DNA of 64,000 nucleotides from Hemerocallis citrina (Eukaryota; Streptophyta; Magnoliopsida; Asparagales; Asphodelaceae), in assembly GCA_017893485.1 (NCBI GenBank), contig CM030365.1:47300458-47364457 (forward strand). The letters are read 5' to 3'. The translations under genes and the position numbers were made by a program. The notes beneath the pieces were generated by a model, which saw nothing but the letters and a program-made list of their open reading frames with translations, searched no databases and was not told the origin of the DNA. Positions 23,120 to 35,235 of this stretch are shown piece by piece (position 1 is the first letter of the stretch; the number at the start of each line of letters is the position of its first letter).

Positions 23120-24862
23120 TGTAACACCCCGCAAAATAGTACCTAACTATTTTTTATATTAATTCGCACACACATGAGAGTCGCACGTGTTAATGGAATT
23201 TTCTCAATTTTAATTAAGTAAGTATTGAAACATATTATTATTCGATATATTTTGAACTCAACAAAGGTATATTTGTGGAAATGGAGCTGGGGTATGCTTG
23301 TCTGAATTATAATTGAGATGGTATGTATGAAAATAATTAACCGTTATTTGTATGATAATATTTTATATGTGAATATAGGTACATGAGTTAGTAAAATTCT
23401 TGCCTTAATTTAACTGTGTGCTTCAATTGTTTGTGCATTTTATTTCGATAGTGCACCAATTTAAATTGGTGGTTTAAGTCCAAATTAACTCACCAAGAGT
23501 TAGACATGGGCTCAAACAATGTTTCACTTGACCTATCTAGCAATGCACACACTCAAATGCATTGTATCATGACATGTACACACAAAAAAAATGTGTGCTC
23601 CTAGCTATGGTAGGGCCGGTTTGGATTTGGAAGGAATGGAGTCCATTGTTTTGATTTTAAAACATGAAAGGAATCTAGAGTTTGTTGGGACTCAAAATTT
23701 TACTTGAGTAATTTAGGGACCCTAATCACTCTTTGTACAACACTCAGTCTGTCCCTCTTCCAAGAAATGGTCGGCCAAACATTTTTTAAGGGGGCTATGT
23801 CTCTTTCGTGTGCTCATTTTTTTCATTCTCCACTTCACAGATATTTCTCCTACACTCTAATCTACTTCAACCACTCCAAAAACACCCCTCACTACCATAG
23901 CAACTGAAACTTTGAGCAAGGAGGAAGAACAAGAGGAGCCAATGAGAAGGAGACTAGGAGCAAGAAGAGTTAGTAAGGAGCAAGAAGAACAAGGAGGCTA
24001 GAGCTTGGAGTACCACTTGTTGGGCTATAAATCAAGGTGGGCAGCTTTAGAACCTCATGTTTTGTTTAAAAATATTGAAGTGTGTTCTTGTGATGGTATG
24101 AACAGCGAGAGTTTGGCATGGTGGTTGTTAATGTATGATTGATTGGGTTGCATGATAGTTGTGCTAGTAAAAGCCTAGAAACACACCTTACAAAGTTGTT
24201 CTGAAAATGCATTTTGGTCTCGAATCTATAACTTGAAAAATAATAGGAATTTCGGTTTGAAATTTAAATGTAGTAACTTATGCATGTCAGACACCTTCCC
24301 ACAAAATTTCATACTTTTCTGATGTTATTTGCTATTTTAACTAGATACGAACTTAATTGCTGGCTGTAGAAAAGACCAGATCTGATGCATTGTTCTGTTT
24401 GATTTTCTAGAGCTTATATCTTTCTGGTCACTTGGAATAATTAAGTAAATTTATATATGTGATGCTAATCTGGGTATAGAGCTTAATCTTATGTCATGTT
24501 ATTTCATGTAATATAATATGAAATATCTGACTCTTTAAATAGTAAAATAGAGTTTAATCTTTAATTGTTCTGTTTTTTAGTTCATTTCAAAAGACCATAA
24601 CTTTGTAAATACTTGGTAGACTGATCTAAAATTTTGATATGTACTATTACTATGAGTAAAGAGCTTATGTTCCAAATTTTATGAAAATCAGACATCATTT
24701 GCTAATTTAAAACCAATTTTATTTCATTACTGGTTGAATGTTGATATGTTTTGAAAATATTTGCATGCATGTTAAACAATGACCATTTTGAGAACTTAAA
24801 TGAAGTAATTAGAGGAAACCTTCAACTAAGAAATTGTATTAGACACTTATACCTTTCTATAA
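23120..24862 (+). mobile_element. Truncated LTR C1
   Basis: Starts TGTAACACCCCGCAAAATAG. Its first 110 bases match the start of C2 (24863: CACAAAATATTATATAACTATTTTGTAT). The 3' part is missing where C2 starts. It holds an AT-rich region with degenerate repeats (CAAAATTTCATACTTTT near 24302, CAAATTTTATGAAAATC near 24674, about 2 x 186 bases apart). No coding domain. Confidence 0.65.
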
Positions 24863-27538
24863 TGTAAGATCCCACAAAATATTATATAACTATTTTGTAT
24901 ATTAGTTCGTGCACGATTGAGAGTTGCACGTATTAATGGATTTTTCTCAATTTTATTGAAGTAAGTATTGGGACATATTCTTTAACCAGATTTTCCCGTG
25001 GGCACGTGCTTATGGCACGTCTTCGGAATGATGCAGCATATGAATAGCCTTCTAAACAGTTAAACAACAATTATGTAGCTCAAGTTTGAATAGTATGACA
25101 ATAATTAGTTGTAAATAAAAGTCCATGTCTCCATTAGTATATGTTGAAAAATAATTATAAATGGGGGTGTAAAATCCAACTTCTTAGAACTTCGAGGGTG
25201 GAAAATGATGAAATTTAACTGTTGATGAGATATTTGCTATTTTCAATGTAACATGAGCAATAAAAAAGCATAACAAATCTGAAAATTTACAAACCTGAAA
25301 TAAGAAAATCTAAATTTCTAAGTAAATAGAGAGAGAATGAGAGAAATATAAAAAAGTGAAGAGAGAAGAGAGAGATAGTAATAAAGTAATGAGTTTTTTT
25401 AGTTTGGGGGGAAAAATTGGTTTTGGGGCGAAAACTTTTTGGAGAGAAAATATGTTTTTGAAGAGTGAATTTGAACTATTGATTTTGTAACAATTGAAGA
25501 GGAACCACTTGATAGTTTTTTTTTTCAAATTAACTTGTGTTTTATTATATAGATATGTTTTGAGCCCGACAATGGAACAATTGTTGAACCGGAATTGGGA
25601 TAATTTTCCAATTAAATTGTACATTTGTCTCAACTATATTTGAGACAAAACATGTAGTATTTATATAACAATAAAATACTTTTATATATACATACAAATA
25701 TTTTCTTTTGAGTATTGTGTATGCAATTGTCTTTTGTTTGTATGGGTACATGTGTATGTATTGTATGTGTGTATGTGTATATACAAATATCCATACAAAC
25801 CCTAATCCACTTAATGAAAAACCTAAACCACCTATTAAACTATGTTCTTGTTTTGAGTTGTGGTCATCCCCCCTATCCCTCACCCTCATCTCACCCCCAA
25901 GCCTAATGGCTGGCCACTCACATCCTCCTCTTTATTTAAACCCCCAAAGCCATCTCTCATCTCATTTTTCGTCATTTTCTTACCCTAAAAATCTTCTTCT
26001 TCTAAAAGCTTCATTTTCTCATTTTCCTAGCAATTTCCTGCAACTTCAATTTCTTTCTTCAAGCATGGCCTAGTTAGAGAGCAAGCATACAAGGAGGTGA
26101 GAAAGAGGCAAAGAGCTAGGAGGAGGAGGAGCCAAACAAGGAGAAAGAGAAGAAGAGATCATCAACAAACTTCTTTAGTGGATGTCTTCTAAACTATATG
26201 ACTATGAATTTGTTAATTTTGTGGGTGTGATAAATAGTTGCTGATTTGGGCTTGATAGATTTTTGTATGGTTTAACTTAAGTTCTTGAGCTAAGATAGCT
26301 AATTGTCAGATAAAGGTTGAATCTTGTGAAGAATTAACATGGGTTGATTAGAAAATTCAAAACTTTGTGCTATGTTGGAATTTACACTTGAAATTTTATG
26401 GTAGCACATTTACTGTGTTCCTATGAACTCCACCAAATTTCGTGAATTTTTTATGTAGTTTGATATTTTAATAAATTCTATCTTTTTCTGGTTTGAGAAA
26501 AAGTTTCGGTTATGTTGAATTTTAGCATCCTTCACTTGCAAAAATCATATCTCCATGGTTATTATGGATTTAGATCTGAAAATTTTACTATATATACTTA
26601 TGTATGTCTGTCACAACTCTACCAAATTTTGTAATTTTTGGATATGGTTTGCTATCTTAATAAAATTCAATCTTGTTGTTGGTTCGGGGAGAAAATTTTT
26701 GCTCTGTGAGTTTAACTTGCTTGACTTATAAAAATCATAACTTTGTGTCCGTTTAAATTTGAACTTGAAATTTTTATAGTAGTATACTAAGTCATTATGG
26801 AACATTCCTACCAAGTTTCATAATTTTTGAATAAAAATTGTTATCGCTTTAAAATGCAACTTGCCGCTGTGATTGAGAAGCAGTGCACTTGCTGTTTTGT
26901 AAATTGCATCCTATTCAAATTGTCATAAATTTTTGTATACTTGGAGTTTTAAGATAATTTTTGGATATGTACTACCCCTATGCATCTAGATTATCCGTAA
27001 CAAATTTTATGATATTTTGAGATCATGGTTATTTATAACTGAGTTTTAAGCATACACTGGTTGATAGTTTCTGCATATCCTGAGAATGTGTATACATTTC
27101 AGTATGAGGTCATTTTCATCACTCAAATGACTTATTTTGAGAAAATTTCCAACTGAGAAGTTAAAGTAGACTTGATGATCTTTCTAACAAGAACTTGCAA
27201 TTTCATTGTGTATACAGATTATCATGATTTTCCCAAGCTGCATAGCTGTAGGTTGAATCGTTAGCTCACTGTTTGTTGAATGTGTGTTTTCATCTTACTA
27301 GGGATTTAGAATTAGACTTAAAATGTTGTTTGTATGACTTTTGAGTCAGTTTTGATCTTGTTAGAGTTGTGCTTGTACACATCAATTGCATTTTAAGATT
27401 AGATTAACTCTTGTCTTATCTTTGCATTGGTGCACTTGATTGTTATTCAATTTTTCTAGCTTGCTAAGAGTTAAAGTTGTTAATTAGCTTGTGAATTATG
27501 AATTGGACATGTTTGAATCGGACTATGGATGAAAACGG
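24863..27538 (+). mobile_element. Truncated LTR C2
   Basis: Starts TGTAAGATCCCACAAAATA, related to C1. A TATTTAAA followed by CCCCC near 25934 marks plus as sense. Overlapping small frames around 25700-26070 are low-complexity and not credible genes. The AT-rich second half contains four 189-bp repeats. The LTR ends without a CA terminus where D1 begins. Confidence 0.65.
26340..27100 (+). repeat. 189-bp degenerate tandem repeat, four copies
   Basis: The aligned word ACCAAATTTCGT / ACCAAATTTTGT / ACCAAGTTTCAT / AACAAATTTTAT starts at 26432, 26621, 26810 and 26999, three exact 189-bp steps. An AAAATCATAACTTTG-type word recurs in the same register. A matching series with about 190-bp steps is in LTR D3. 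Confidence 0.8.
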
Positions 27539-28098
27539 TGTAACGACCCAAAATTTCACCCTTTTTTAACTACTTAACTAAAGTTATTCCTACTATCTTA
27601 TTACGAATTTCAATAAGAATTTCGGCAAAGTCTCCCTAAAATATTAGCCATTTCGTAGCATTTCCTTACGGAAATCTCCATTTCAAAATTCCCAGCACAA
27701 CACAGGCAATAAATTTATAATCTCTCCAGGTCAATTAGAAGAAACTCATCACAACAATCATAAACATATGCTCTGGGGGATAAATATATGCATAAATAAC
27801 AAGATATCGCATTTAAACCAGAAATTACAAAGGAAAACGATATAAAACATCACACAGAACCCAGTACGCCACTACCAAGTGGGTACAAGTATAATATACA
27901 TCACTACAGATATAGTTGTAGATCTATGGATATAACCCAACTCCAGTTACCCGGTACAAAATTAACATACCTCCAAAAATACTTATTTACAACTTTTTAC
28001 TTAAAACCCAAAATAAAGATATATAAAGTATAAAAGGAAATCTAACTACTCCCCTAGACGATAGAGATACAAACCTGCAAAACGGGGCTATCGGCGTC

Positions 28099-28111
28099 CA
28101 CCCTCAGGGTG
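28099..28111 (-). promoter_or_regulatory. LTR D1 3' hairpin (weak)
   Basis: ACCC/GGGT arms with TCA between them, bracketed by GTC and GAC, sit at the position corresponding to the LTR F, G and D3 hairpins. A CAGG word follows in sense. The inner stem differs in sequence from the others. Confidence 0.4.
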
Positions 28112-28328
28112 TGACTCCATTAACCCACCAAACAACAAAGGGTCAGCCATATGGTGTGAGTATAATTTCAAATTTTAAACAAAATAAAAACATAAATAAA
28201 TATCTTTAAATTAAAATAAAAGAACATTAACCATAACTTTAAACGAAATAAATAAAAAGATAACTAATACATTAATTATTTTGTTAACAAAACTATCTCT
28301 CTTGTACAAATCATAAGACTTTGATACG

Positions 28329-28387
28329 TGCCAAGGCGGGTAGTTCTCCTCATTTCCATTGAAATGGGAGCAATAGTTCCTAAGCAC
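28329..28387. promoter_or_regulatory. LTR D1 internal hairpin
   Basis: Inner arms CTCC(T)CATTTC (28346-28356) and GAAATGGGAG (28361-28370); outer GTGC/GCAC (28329-28332, 28384-28387). A related two-tier hairpin with different base pairs lies in D4 at 60395-60460. Confidence 0.5.
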
Positions 28388-28668
28388 TACCAAAGGCTTT
28401 TACGACCCATTATAATTTAATTTTATCTCTTCTATTAGTTATCACCGCTTTACATACATAATCCCCTTTATTACTTCACATTGAGTACTCGTATAAATAT
28501 CAAACTCTATTAAAATATATTTTCACACTTAACTCCCACCGTATCATATACAAGCACACACTCCATCATTATCATAAAAAGCAAAACTCAGGTAATATCG
28601 CATAATCTACTTTATATTCACCAATAACTCCATATACATATTTTCTTTATACCCCTTTATTAATATAT

Positions 28669-28670
<2 letters not shown>

Positions 28671-28754
<84 letters not shown>

Positions 28755-28793
28755 TCATGAACATCATATAAATACTTAACTCTTTTCTTAACA

Positions 28794-28868
<75 letters not shown>

Positions 28869-28917
28869 TCATGAACATCATATAAATACTTATATGATGT
28901 TTATATGATGTTCATGA

Positions 28918-28951
<34 letters not shown>
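28671..28951. repeat. CT and AT microsatellites with inverted duplication
   Basis: (CT)n runs to about 28710, followed by (AT)n to 28751, (AT)n at 28797-28866 and (AT)n at 28920-28949. A 30-bp word, TTCTCATGAACATCATATAA and following, is present after the first and second AT runs, and its reverse complement (ATGATGTTCATGAGAA) precedes the third. Confidence 0.9.
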
Positions 28952-29272
28952 TTTATACTCCTTTATTACACAATTACTTTATTTTACTCTTTTCAGTGCC
29001 CACACAACTAACCTCCTTGTACAACACAAGGATCTTTGTGCCTCCCCCGTACACTTCAATCTCGCAAATCCACCATTTCACCCAGATCCAGGTGTCCTAC
29101 ATCTATCATTTGTGGGAAGGATTGAAGGTACGGTTGCGCGCATGTCCAACCAAGACTAAATGCCGAAAGCTAGTAAAGAACAAGTATAATACGCGGATTG
29201 CTGCCACATAGGTCTTACGCATCTGAGGCTATGTCTTCCTCCTGGTATTATACCAGCAAGGGAAACCCCTCC

Positions 29273-29420
29273 CAGGTCCATCCTGGGGTATCTGCTCTCT
29301 CAGGTCCATCTTGGGGAACCTGCTCTCATCTCAGGTTTATCCGTAGGTATCTGGTCTCCCAGGTCCATCCTGGAGAATCTACTCTCATCCCAAATAAAAT
29401 TTAGGGTATCTATAACTCCT
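29273..29420. repeat. 28-31-bp tandem repeat, about five copies
   Basis: CAGGTCCATCCTGG-type words start at 29273, 29301, 29332 and 29360, with a degenerate copy at 29390. Confidence 0.8.
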
Positions 29421-30971
29421 ATTCCCGGGTGTATCCTGGGCATGTGGGGTCTAACCCAAACCCATGGGAGATTGTGCGGTACTGAAATATTAAATTATCT
29501 CCATTATATCTTCATATAAATGCACCAGTCACATGCCTTATTCTAATGCAAGCAAGACTTTGAGACTCTGGATATGCATGCATTCCATACTACATAAGTT
29601 CTAGATCAATGCTTGATATGGCCTAATCTAATGCACAAAACAAAGAATGCACACGATGCACCTACTCTAATGCAAATAATTTGGGAATGTATGCATCCCA
29701 TACTACATACTTTTCCAAAATCATCTTCAATGGAAATGTATGCATCCCATACTATATACTTTCCAAAGAGTTATCCTCTCCTAAATGTAGGGTTCAATCC
29801 CTCGCCATGCATACTTCTCTTGTACTCATCATGTTCCCAATAGATTTACCGTGTCTGAGGAGGTTGCAGTTATTCGGTCTTGTCTATTACTGCAGTCACT
29901 ATAGTGGTTGACACGTTTGCCACTTAGTACCCGCACACGGACCTCACTCAAAAAACCGTGACAAACCTTCTGGTACAAAACCATGTACCCATGATGTCAA
30001 AATAATTCATATATAAAAATAAAACCCACGTGCATAGGAAAACGACGGCCTCGAGGGTCAAATCCTTCTATTCGACAGGAGTTTCTCTCCCCGTTCCCTA
30101 CCCCGGCTCTTTGGGAATTAACTGATCAAGATATGAGACTTGTGATCTCAAAATCTGAGAACACTATCTGTATCCCTACGACAGGAAAAATACAACACCC
30201 GCCTAAGGTCTACTAGTACTAATGCAATTTTCATATCTAACACATCACTCTAATCATTCAGGTAAATAAAGGGGTTCTTTCACAGTTCTGCCTATTGACT
30301 CGCAGCCCCAGTGACACAATTCTTGCTCGCCACTTTCCCTAGCTTGGATTCGTCCATCACCACTGCCCACTGTAATATCCCGGACGGATATTACAGTGTA
30401 TAAATTATTATTTTATTATTATTTTATCATTATTTTGTTTTAATTCCAAAATTAGAATATTTTGGTAATTTTCACCCGGTTTGCCCCTAGACATTATCCG
30501 TATCCAGATATCGGTCAGTATATATCCGTATTGTATCAAATTGATACCTGTGATCTTCCGAACTAATAATAAAACTTATTTTATTATTATTTCCAAGATT
30601 TAATTATTTTTATACGGATTATGCAAAGATTTTCCGGTATACGGACACATATGCGCACGTACGAGTAGTATGTCGATTAGCGCATTATACGAATTGTGTG
30701 TTGTGTATTTTTGGACAACACTTATTTTTGCTATGACAAAACCTAGTAGGGATGGTTAGGGTTTGATTAGGAGGTTAAACCTAGGGTTACAAAGACATAA
30801 GGGATTAAGGAGATTACTAGAAAATATCTCCCCCACATCAACCTCCACCACATAGCACCTCCCTCCACCTCACCCTATTTCTCCCTAAGGTATGGCCGGC
30901 CCACAAATTGTGGAGGGGCTTTTGTGCACTTTTGTATGTGCACATTTGCACTTTCTCCCATTCTCTCCACC

Positions 30972-30979
30972 TATAAATA
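30972..30979 (+). promoter_or_regulatory. TATA box of LTR G
   Basis: TATAAATA is followed by a C/T-rich leader, 601 bases into the LTR, a position similar to LTR F. Confidence 0.65.
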
Positions 30980-31172
30980 ACCCTTCCTTCTCCTCCTTCT
31001 CTAATTTTAGAAAGATCAAAAGAAAGAAAGAAAGAAAGAAAGGAAAAGAAAGAGAGAACAAATGCTAACTTGAAAGTTTTATTTGTAGGTTTCGAAGGAG
31101 TTCTAGGAGAAAGAAGGAGAGTAGGCTAGTTCTTCCATCAAAGAAAGAAACAAGGTGGGGGTTTCTTCACAC

Positions 31173-31214
31173 TTCTTGTTTGTTTGTTTGTTTGTTTGTT
31201 TGTTTGTTTGTTTT
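31173..31214. repeat. (TTTG)n microsatellite
   Basis: About nine TTTG units followed by a TTTTG interruption. Confidence 0.95.
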
Positions 31215-31530
31215 GTTGTTTGACTTCTTCTCCTTACCTTCTTGTTTTGTTTTCTTTTGTTTGATGGGTGTGTTGTTATTGTTGTGAATGATGAGAAAAA
31301 GTAAGAAAAGAGTAGTAGTATCTACTAAAACACATAAAGATCCAACCTTTGTAAATTGTAGTGTGTTTATGTTGTTATGGGACAAAAGAGTCACATTTTG
31401 CATAATGTTGAACATACAACCATTGTTGGTTGTAGGACTTAGTATACATAAGCATATGAGCATTTTACAACCATTGTTGGTTGTAGGACTTTGATTGAAC
31501 ATTGAACTAATAATAAAAAGCATATGTTCT

Positions 31531-31760
31531 AATAAAAAGATCTTTTCTTTTTACTAATCACTAGTTGTAGATTAAAAAGATCTTTTCTTTTTATTGATTA
31601 CTAATTGTAGCTATTAAAAAGATCTTTCTTTTAATCACTAGTTGTAGAAATATTAAAAAGATCTTTCTCTTTTAATCACTAGTTGTAGAAATAATAAAAA
31701 GAGATCTTTTCTTTCATAGTTACTAGTGTAGAGTAAAATGAAATAAAAATGATCTTTTCT
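31531..31760. repeat. 39-43-bp tandem repeat, five copies
   Basis: AAAAAGATCTTT words place GATC at 31539, 31579, 31621, 31660 and 31703, each followed by ATCACTAGTTGTAG-type sequence. Confidence 0.85.
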
Positions 31761-32074
31761 TTATCACTAGTAATAATAAAGATTAGTAAGCAACTAAGTA
31801 GTAGTATACTAAAAAATAAAGTAGTAATAGTATGATTGATTAATATGGTAGTAGTAGTATGGTTGATTAAATAAAGTAGTGATGGTATGTTGTAGTAGTA
31901 AGTAACTATAGATGTTTTATGTCCATAAAGTAGTAGGTTGTATGTTGTGTTCTTAATTAAAATGAAGTAGTAGTAGTAAGTTGTGTTCTTAATAAGAATG
32001 AAGTAGTAGTAGTAGTAGTGGATGATTGTGTGTTATGTTTTGATTAAAATAGGAGTAGTAGTAGTAGTAAAATG

Positions 32075-32585
32075 TTGTAGGATCACTTCTAAAAATATTT
32101 AGAAGCCACATTCATGCTTTAAATGTTGGAGGATCACTTCTAAAAATATTAGAAGCCATATTCATGCTTTACATGTTGTAGGATCACTTCTAAAAATATT
32201 AGAAGCCATATTCATGCTTTACATATTGTAGGATCACTTCTAAAAATATTTAGAAGCCACATTCATGCTTTACATGTTGTAGGATCACTTCTAAAAATAT
32301 TAGAAGCCATATTCATGCTTTACATTTTGTAGGATCACTTCTAAAAATATTAGAAGCCATATTCATGCTTTACATGTTGTAGGATCACTTCTAAAAATAT
32401 TTAGAAGCCATATTCATGCTTTACATGTTGTAGGATCACTTCTAAAAATATTAGAAGCCATATTCATGCTTTACATGTTGTAGGATCACTTCTAAAAATA
32501 TTTAGAGGCCATATTCAAGCTTTACATGTTGTAGGATCACTTCTAAAAATATTTAGAAGCCACGTTTTCATGCTTAACTAGTTGT
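32075..32585. repeat. 50-51-bp tandem repeat, ten copies
   Basis: TTGTAGGATCACTTCTAAAA begins units whose GATC falls at 32081, 32132, 32182, 32232, 32283, 32333, 32383, 32434, 32484 and 32535. Units are nearly identical, so amplification is recent. There are no unique spacers, so it is not a CRISPR array. Confidence 0.95.
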
Positions 32586-32624
32586 ATGATGCTTTCTAAA
32601 AATATCCTACCATGTTTTCATGCT

Positions 32625-32850
32625 TAGTTAATTGTAGGGTTGCTTCTATAATTATCCTATCATGTTTAGAATATTGTAGGATTGCTTCTATAATTATCCT
32701 ATCATGTTTAGAATATTGTAGGATTGCTTTTATAATTATCCTATCATGTTTAGAACATTGTAGGATTGCTTCTATAATTATCCTATCGTGTTTAAAATGT
32801 TGTAGGATGATTTCTAAAAATATCCTACCATGCTTGGATTAATGACATTA
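32625..32850. repeat. 42-bp tandem repeat, about five copies
   Basis: TGCTTCTATAATTATCCTAT starts at 32641, 32683, 32725 and 32767. The 42-bp unit is 14 codons, which makes a 76-codon open frame here look like a repeat protein; I regard that as an artefact. Confidence 0.9.
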
Positions 32851-32879
32851 TGCTTAGGATGTTGTAGGATCCATAATAA

Positions 32880-33120
32880 AATTACTTACCATGCTAGTTT
32901 AATTGTAGGTATGTAATATACCATGCTAAGTTGATTATAGGTATGTGATATACCATGCTAAGTTAAATTGTAGGTAAGTGATACACCATGTTAGTTTAAT
33001 TATAGATATGCCATGCTAGTTTAACTACAAGTAAGTCGTATGCCATGCTAACCTAATTGTAAGTAAGTTGCATGTCATGCTAGTTTAGATTGTGAGTAAG
33101 TCGTATACCATGCTAGGTTA
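32880..33120. repeat. About 40-bp degenerate tandem repeat
   Basis: ACCATGCTAGTTTAATTGTAGGTATG-type units recur about six times with small length changes. Confidence 0.75.
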
Positions 33121-33850
33121 TATGAATACTCATGTTTACATGGTACCCATGCTTAGATAAGTGGTTGCTCATGCTATGTTAGTAGATGATCATGATTCAT
33201 GCTAAGTAAGTAGGTATCATGTTAATTATTGATCATGTTAAGTTAATGATATCCATACTATGATGTTCATGCTTAGAGTAAAGAAACTACCCATGGTTAG
33301 TTGTAGAGATTTTGTGTTGTGTTCTATACCATGCTAAAGTTCAAATGCATGTTTAGGACGTTGTAGGAGTAATGTTAGACTACCTACCATGCCTTGGAAT
33401 GTTGTATGTTATATTAGTTACCTATCCAGGTTTGTGTTATGGTGATTAGTCAAGATAAGTAGTAAGCTTTCACGCTCGCTTGACTATAGTAGACTCTATG
33501 TCTAGGTCGTAGTAATTTTATGCTTAAGCTTGAGGTAAGCACAAGCGAAATCACATTCATACTTAGGAGTGTGATGGTGAGTAGTTCTGTTTTGTAATTG
33601 GATGACCGTAGGAAGATGCTTACGGGTGTATGTCATGCCTAAGGCATTATAGGTCGAAGTAATAAGATCGGGAAGACCACTAGTGATAGTAAGTTCGATA
33701 AAGGCTGTTATGTCGCCTTCGGATTCTCCTTAGTAGAATGCCGATCATAGACTACTAGTAGATTCTTTTGTTGCTTCTAATAATAGAAGATTAAGTTTGC
33801 TAGTAAGCACGTTTGGTTGCTTTTAAGATTGATTACCTGTATGGTTGTTT
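33121..33850 (+). other. LTR G internal non-coding stretch
   Basis: Contains scattered CATGCTTAG/CATGCTAAG words, probably an old extension of the preceding array, then unique sequence. No domain or promoter is seen. Confidence 0.4.
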
Positions 33851-34130
33851 GCACATGGTTGTGCTCGTACGTGGCTCGACTGGCCCGTACGTAGCCGTGG
33901 GTCTCATACGTAGCTTAGTTGGCTCGTATGTAGGTTGTTGTCTCGTACGCGGCCCGACCGGCCCGTGCGTAGCTGTTGGTCTCATACGCGGCTTATTTGG
34001 CTGGTATGTACGTGGTTACCTCCTACAAGGTCCGCCTGGCTCGTAGGTAGTTATTGTTTCATACGTAGCTTATTGGCTCATATGTGGTTGTTACTCGTGT
34101 ATAGCTTGTTAGCTAGTACACAGTTCGTTG
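33851..34130. repeat. 44/88-bp tandem repeat, GC-richer
   Basis: TCGTACGTGGC / CCCGTACGTAGC and GGTCTCATACG words recur about every 44 bases, with an 88-bp higher-order step (GTCTCATACG near 33900 and 33988). It is rich in CpG and TACG. Confidence 0.75.
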
Positions 34131-35217
34131 TGCTCGTCTAGGGTGATGTTACCACCCTAAGGGCTATCGACCATCAAGACATATGTTTTCTCACCCTAAG
34201 GAACTGTGGAGGAGTCACTCCTTGTGTACCGTCGAATCTTAACAAGGGTAGGTTAATCGAGGACCGGAGTATAGACGTAATCCAAGTCTAGGGTAACGGC
34301 ATGCATGTATATTCGCACGGCCAAAGTCTTGGATCGATGAGCCACGAACCGGATCCTGAGGGATTCTGGTAAGTCTAGGTTGAGCAGCCTAGTAGAGTTG
34401 TCTTGCAAAGTCTAAATTAAGGCCTAGCATGTTGTGGTTATAATATTGTCCTCCCTAGGAGTATTCAGGGCTAGGGACATTATTAGGGTAGTGACTTATA
34501 AAGATCATTACTTAAAACCCTTGCCGAAAGAGAGGAGTCGGTTGTAGGGGGCACCTTATGACTAACTCATCCCTTGAGGCAGACCAGTGGTGTTATTGGG
34601 TTGTACCTTCCCGTCAAAGGGATACGTACGGTGCCGTCTCACAAGTTGAGGACACGGGTTGCGTATCTCGCGCTGTTAATTCCTGAAGTACCGTGGCTGA
34701 GGTGCCACAGGATGCATTGTGCAGTCCTGCGCTTGCCAGACCCCAGAGGGTGCCACAGGGTAGGCTTCGTGCTACCCTGCGCTTGCGAAACCCTATAGTT
34801 TGATTTTGTAATGACACCCGATACATTGGGTTCGTCTATTTTGAGAGAGGTCCGGTTAGCCGGATCGTAGTGGCGAACATAGACACCACTGGCGAAATGC
34901 AACAGTGGCACTTGACCACATCTGCAACCTCATCAGTCACGTGTAGCTGTCAGGAACAGGTTGTGTACAATTAGAAGTTCATAACGCGGGTTCAAATCCC
35001 TATATATGGAGAAACGGCTTGAGAAGGGTCGCATGTAGTATGGGCTGCATGTTACTTCGGAGACTTGCTGACATTAGAATAGGAAGCATCCTAGTTCTAT
35101 TTAAGTATCGCATTAGAGTCTAGTCATAGCACTCACAAACACTTAAACTACACCAACACCATTGCTATATTTTGTATATTGTTTGGGAGATTCGCTGCTA
35201 TATGATCAGCCTTTAAG

Positions 35218-35235
35218 CGTCAGTGAATACTGACG
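35218..35235 (+). promoter_or_regulatory. LTR G 3' hairpin
   Basis: Perfect 7-bp stem: CGTCAGT, loop GAAT, ACTGACG, followed by GTCCCCAC. It is the equivalent of the hairpins in LTRs F and D3. Confidence 0.65.

Noticed and set aside
25700..26073. Plus-strand frames with Tyr/Cys- and Pro/Ser-rich sequence
   Set aside because: Overlapping low-complexity frames in the promoter and leader area of LTR C2.
28660..28881. Minus-strand frame of alternating Ile and Tyr
   Set aside because: Translation of an AT microsatellite.
32075..32585. CRISPR-like array
   Set aside because: Units are contiguous 50-51-bp copies with no unique spacers, and the DNA is a plant nuclear LTR.
32612..32842. 76-codon open frame with a 14-residue repeat
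   Set aside because: It is produced by a 42-bp tandem repeat (a multiple of three), so the frame stays open by arithmetic; no promoter or homology supports a protein.
34574..34911. Overlapping frames on both strands in LTR G
   Set aside because: Mutually antisense, short and without domains; the segment contains a doubled motif that keeps frames open.
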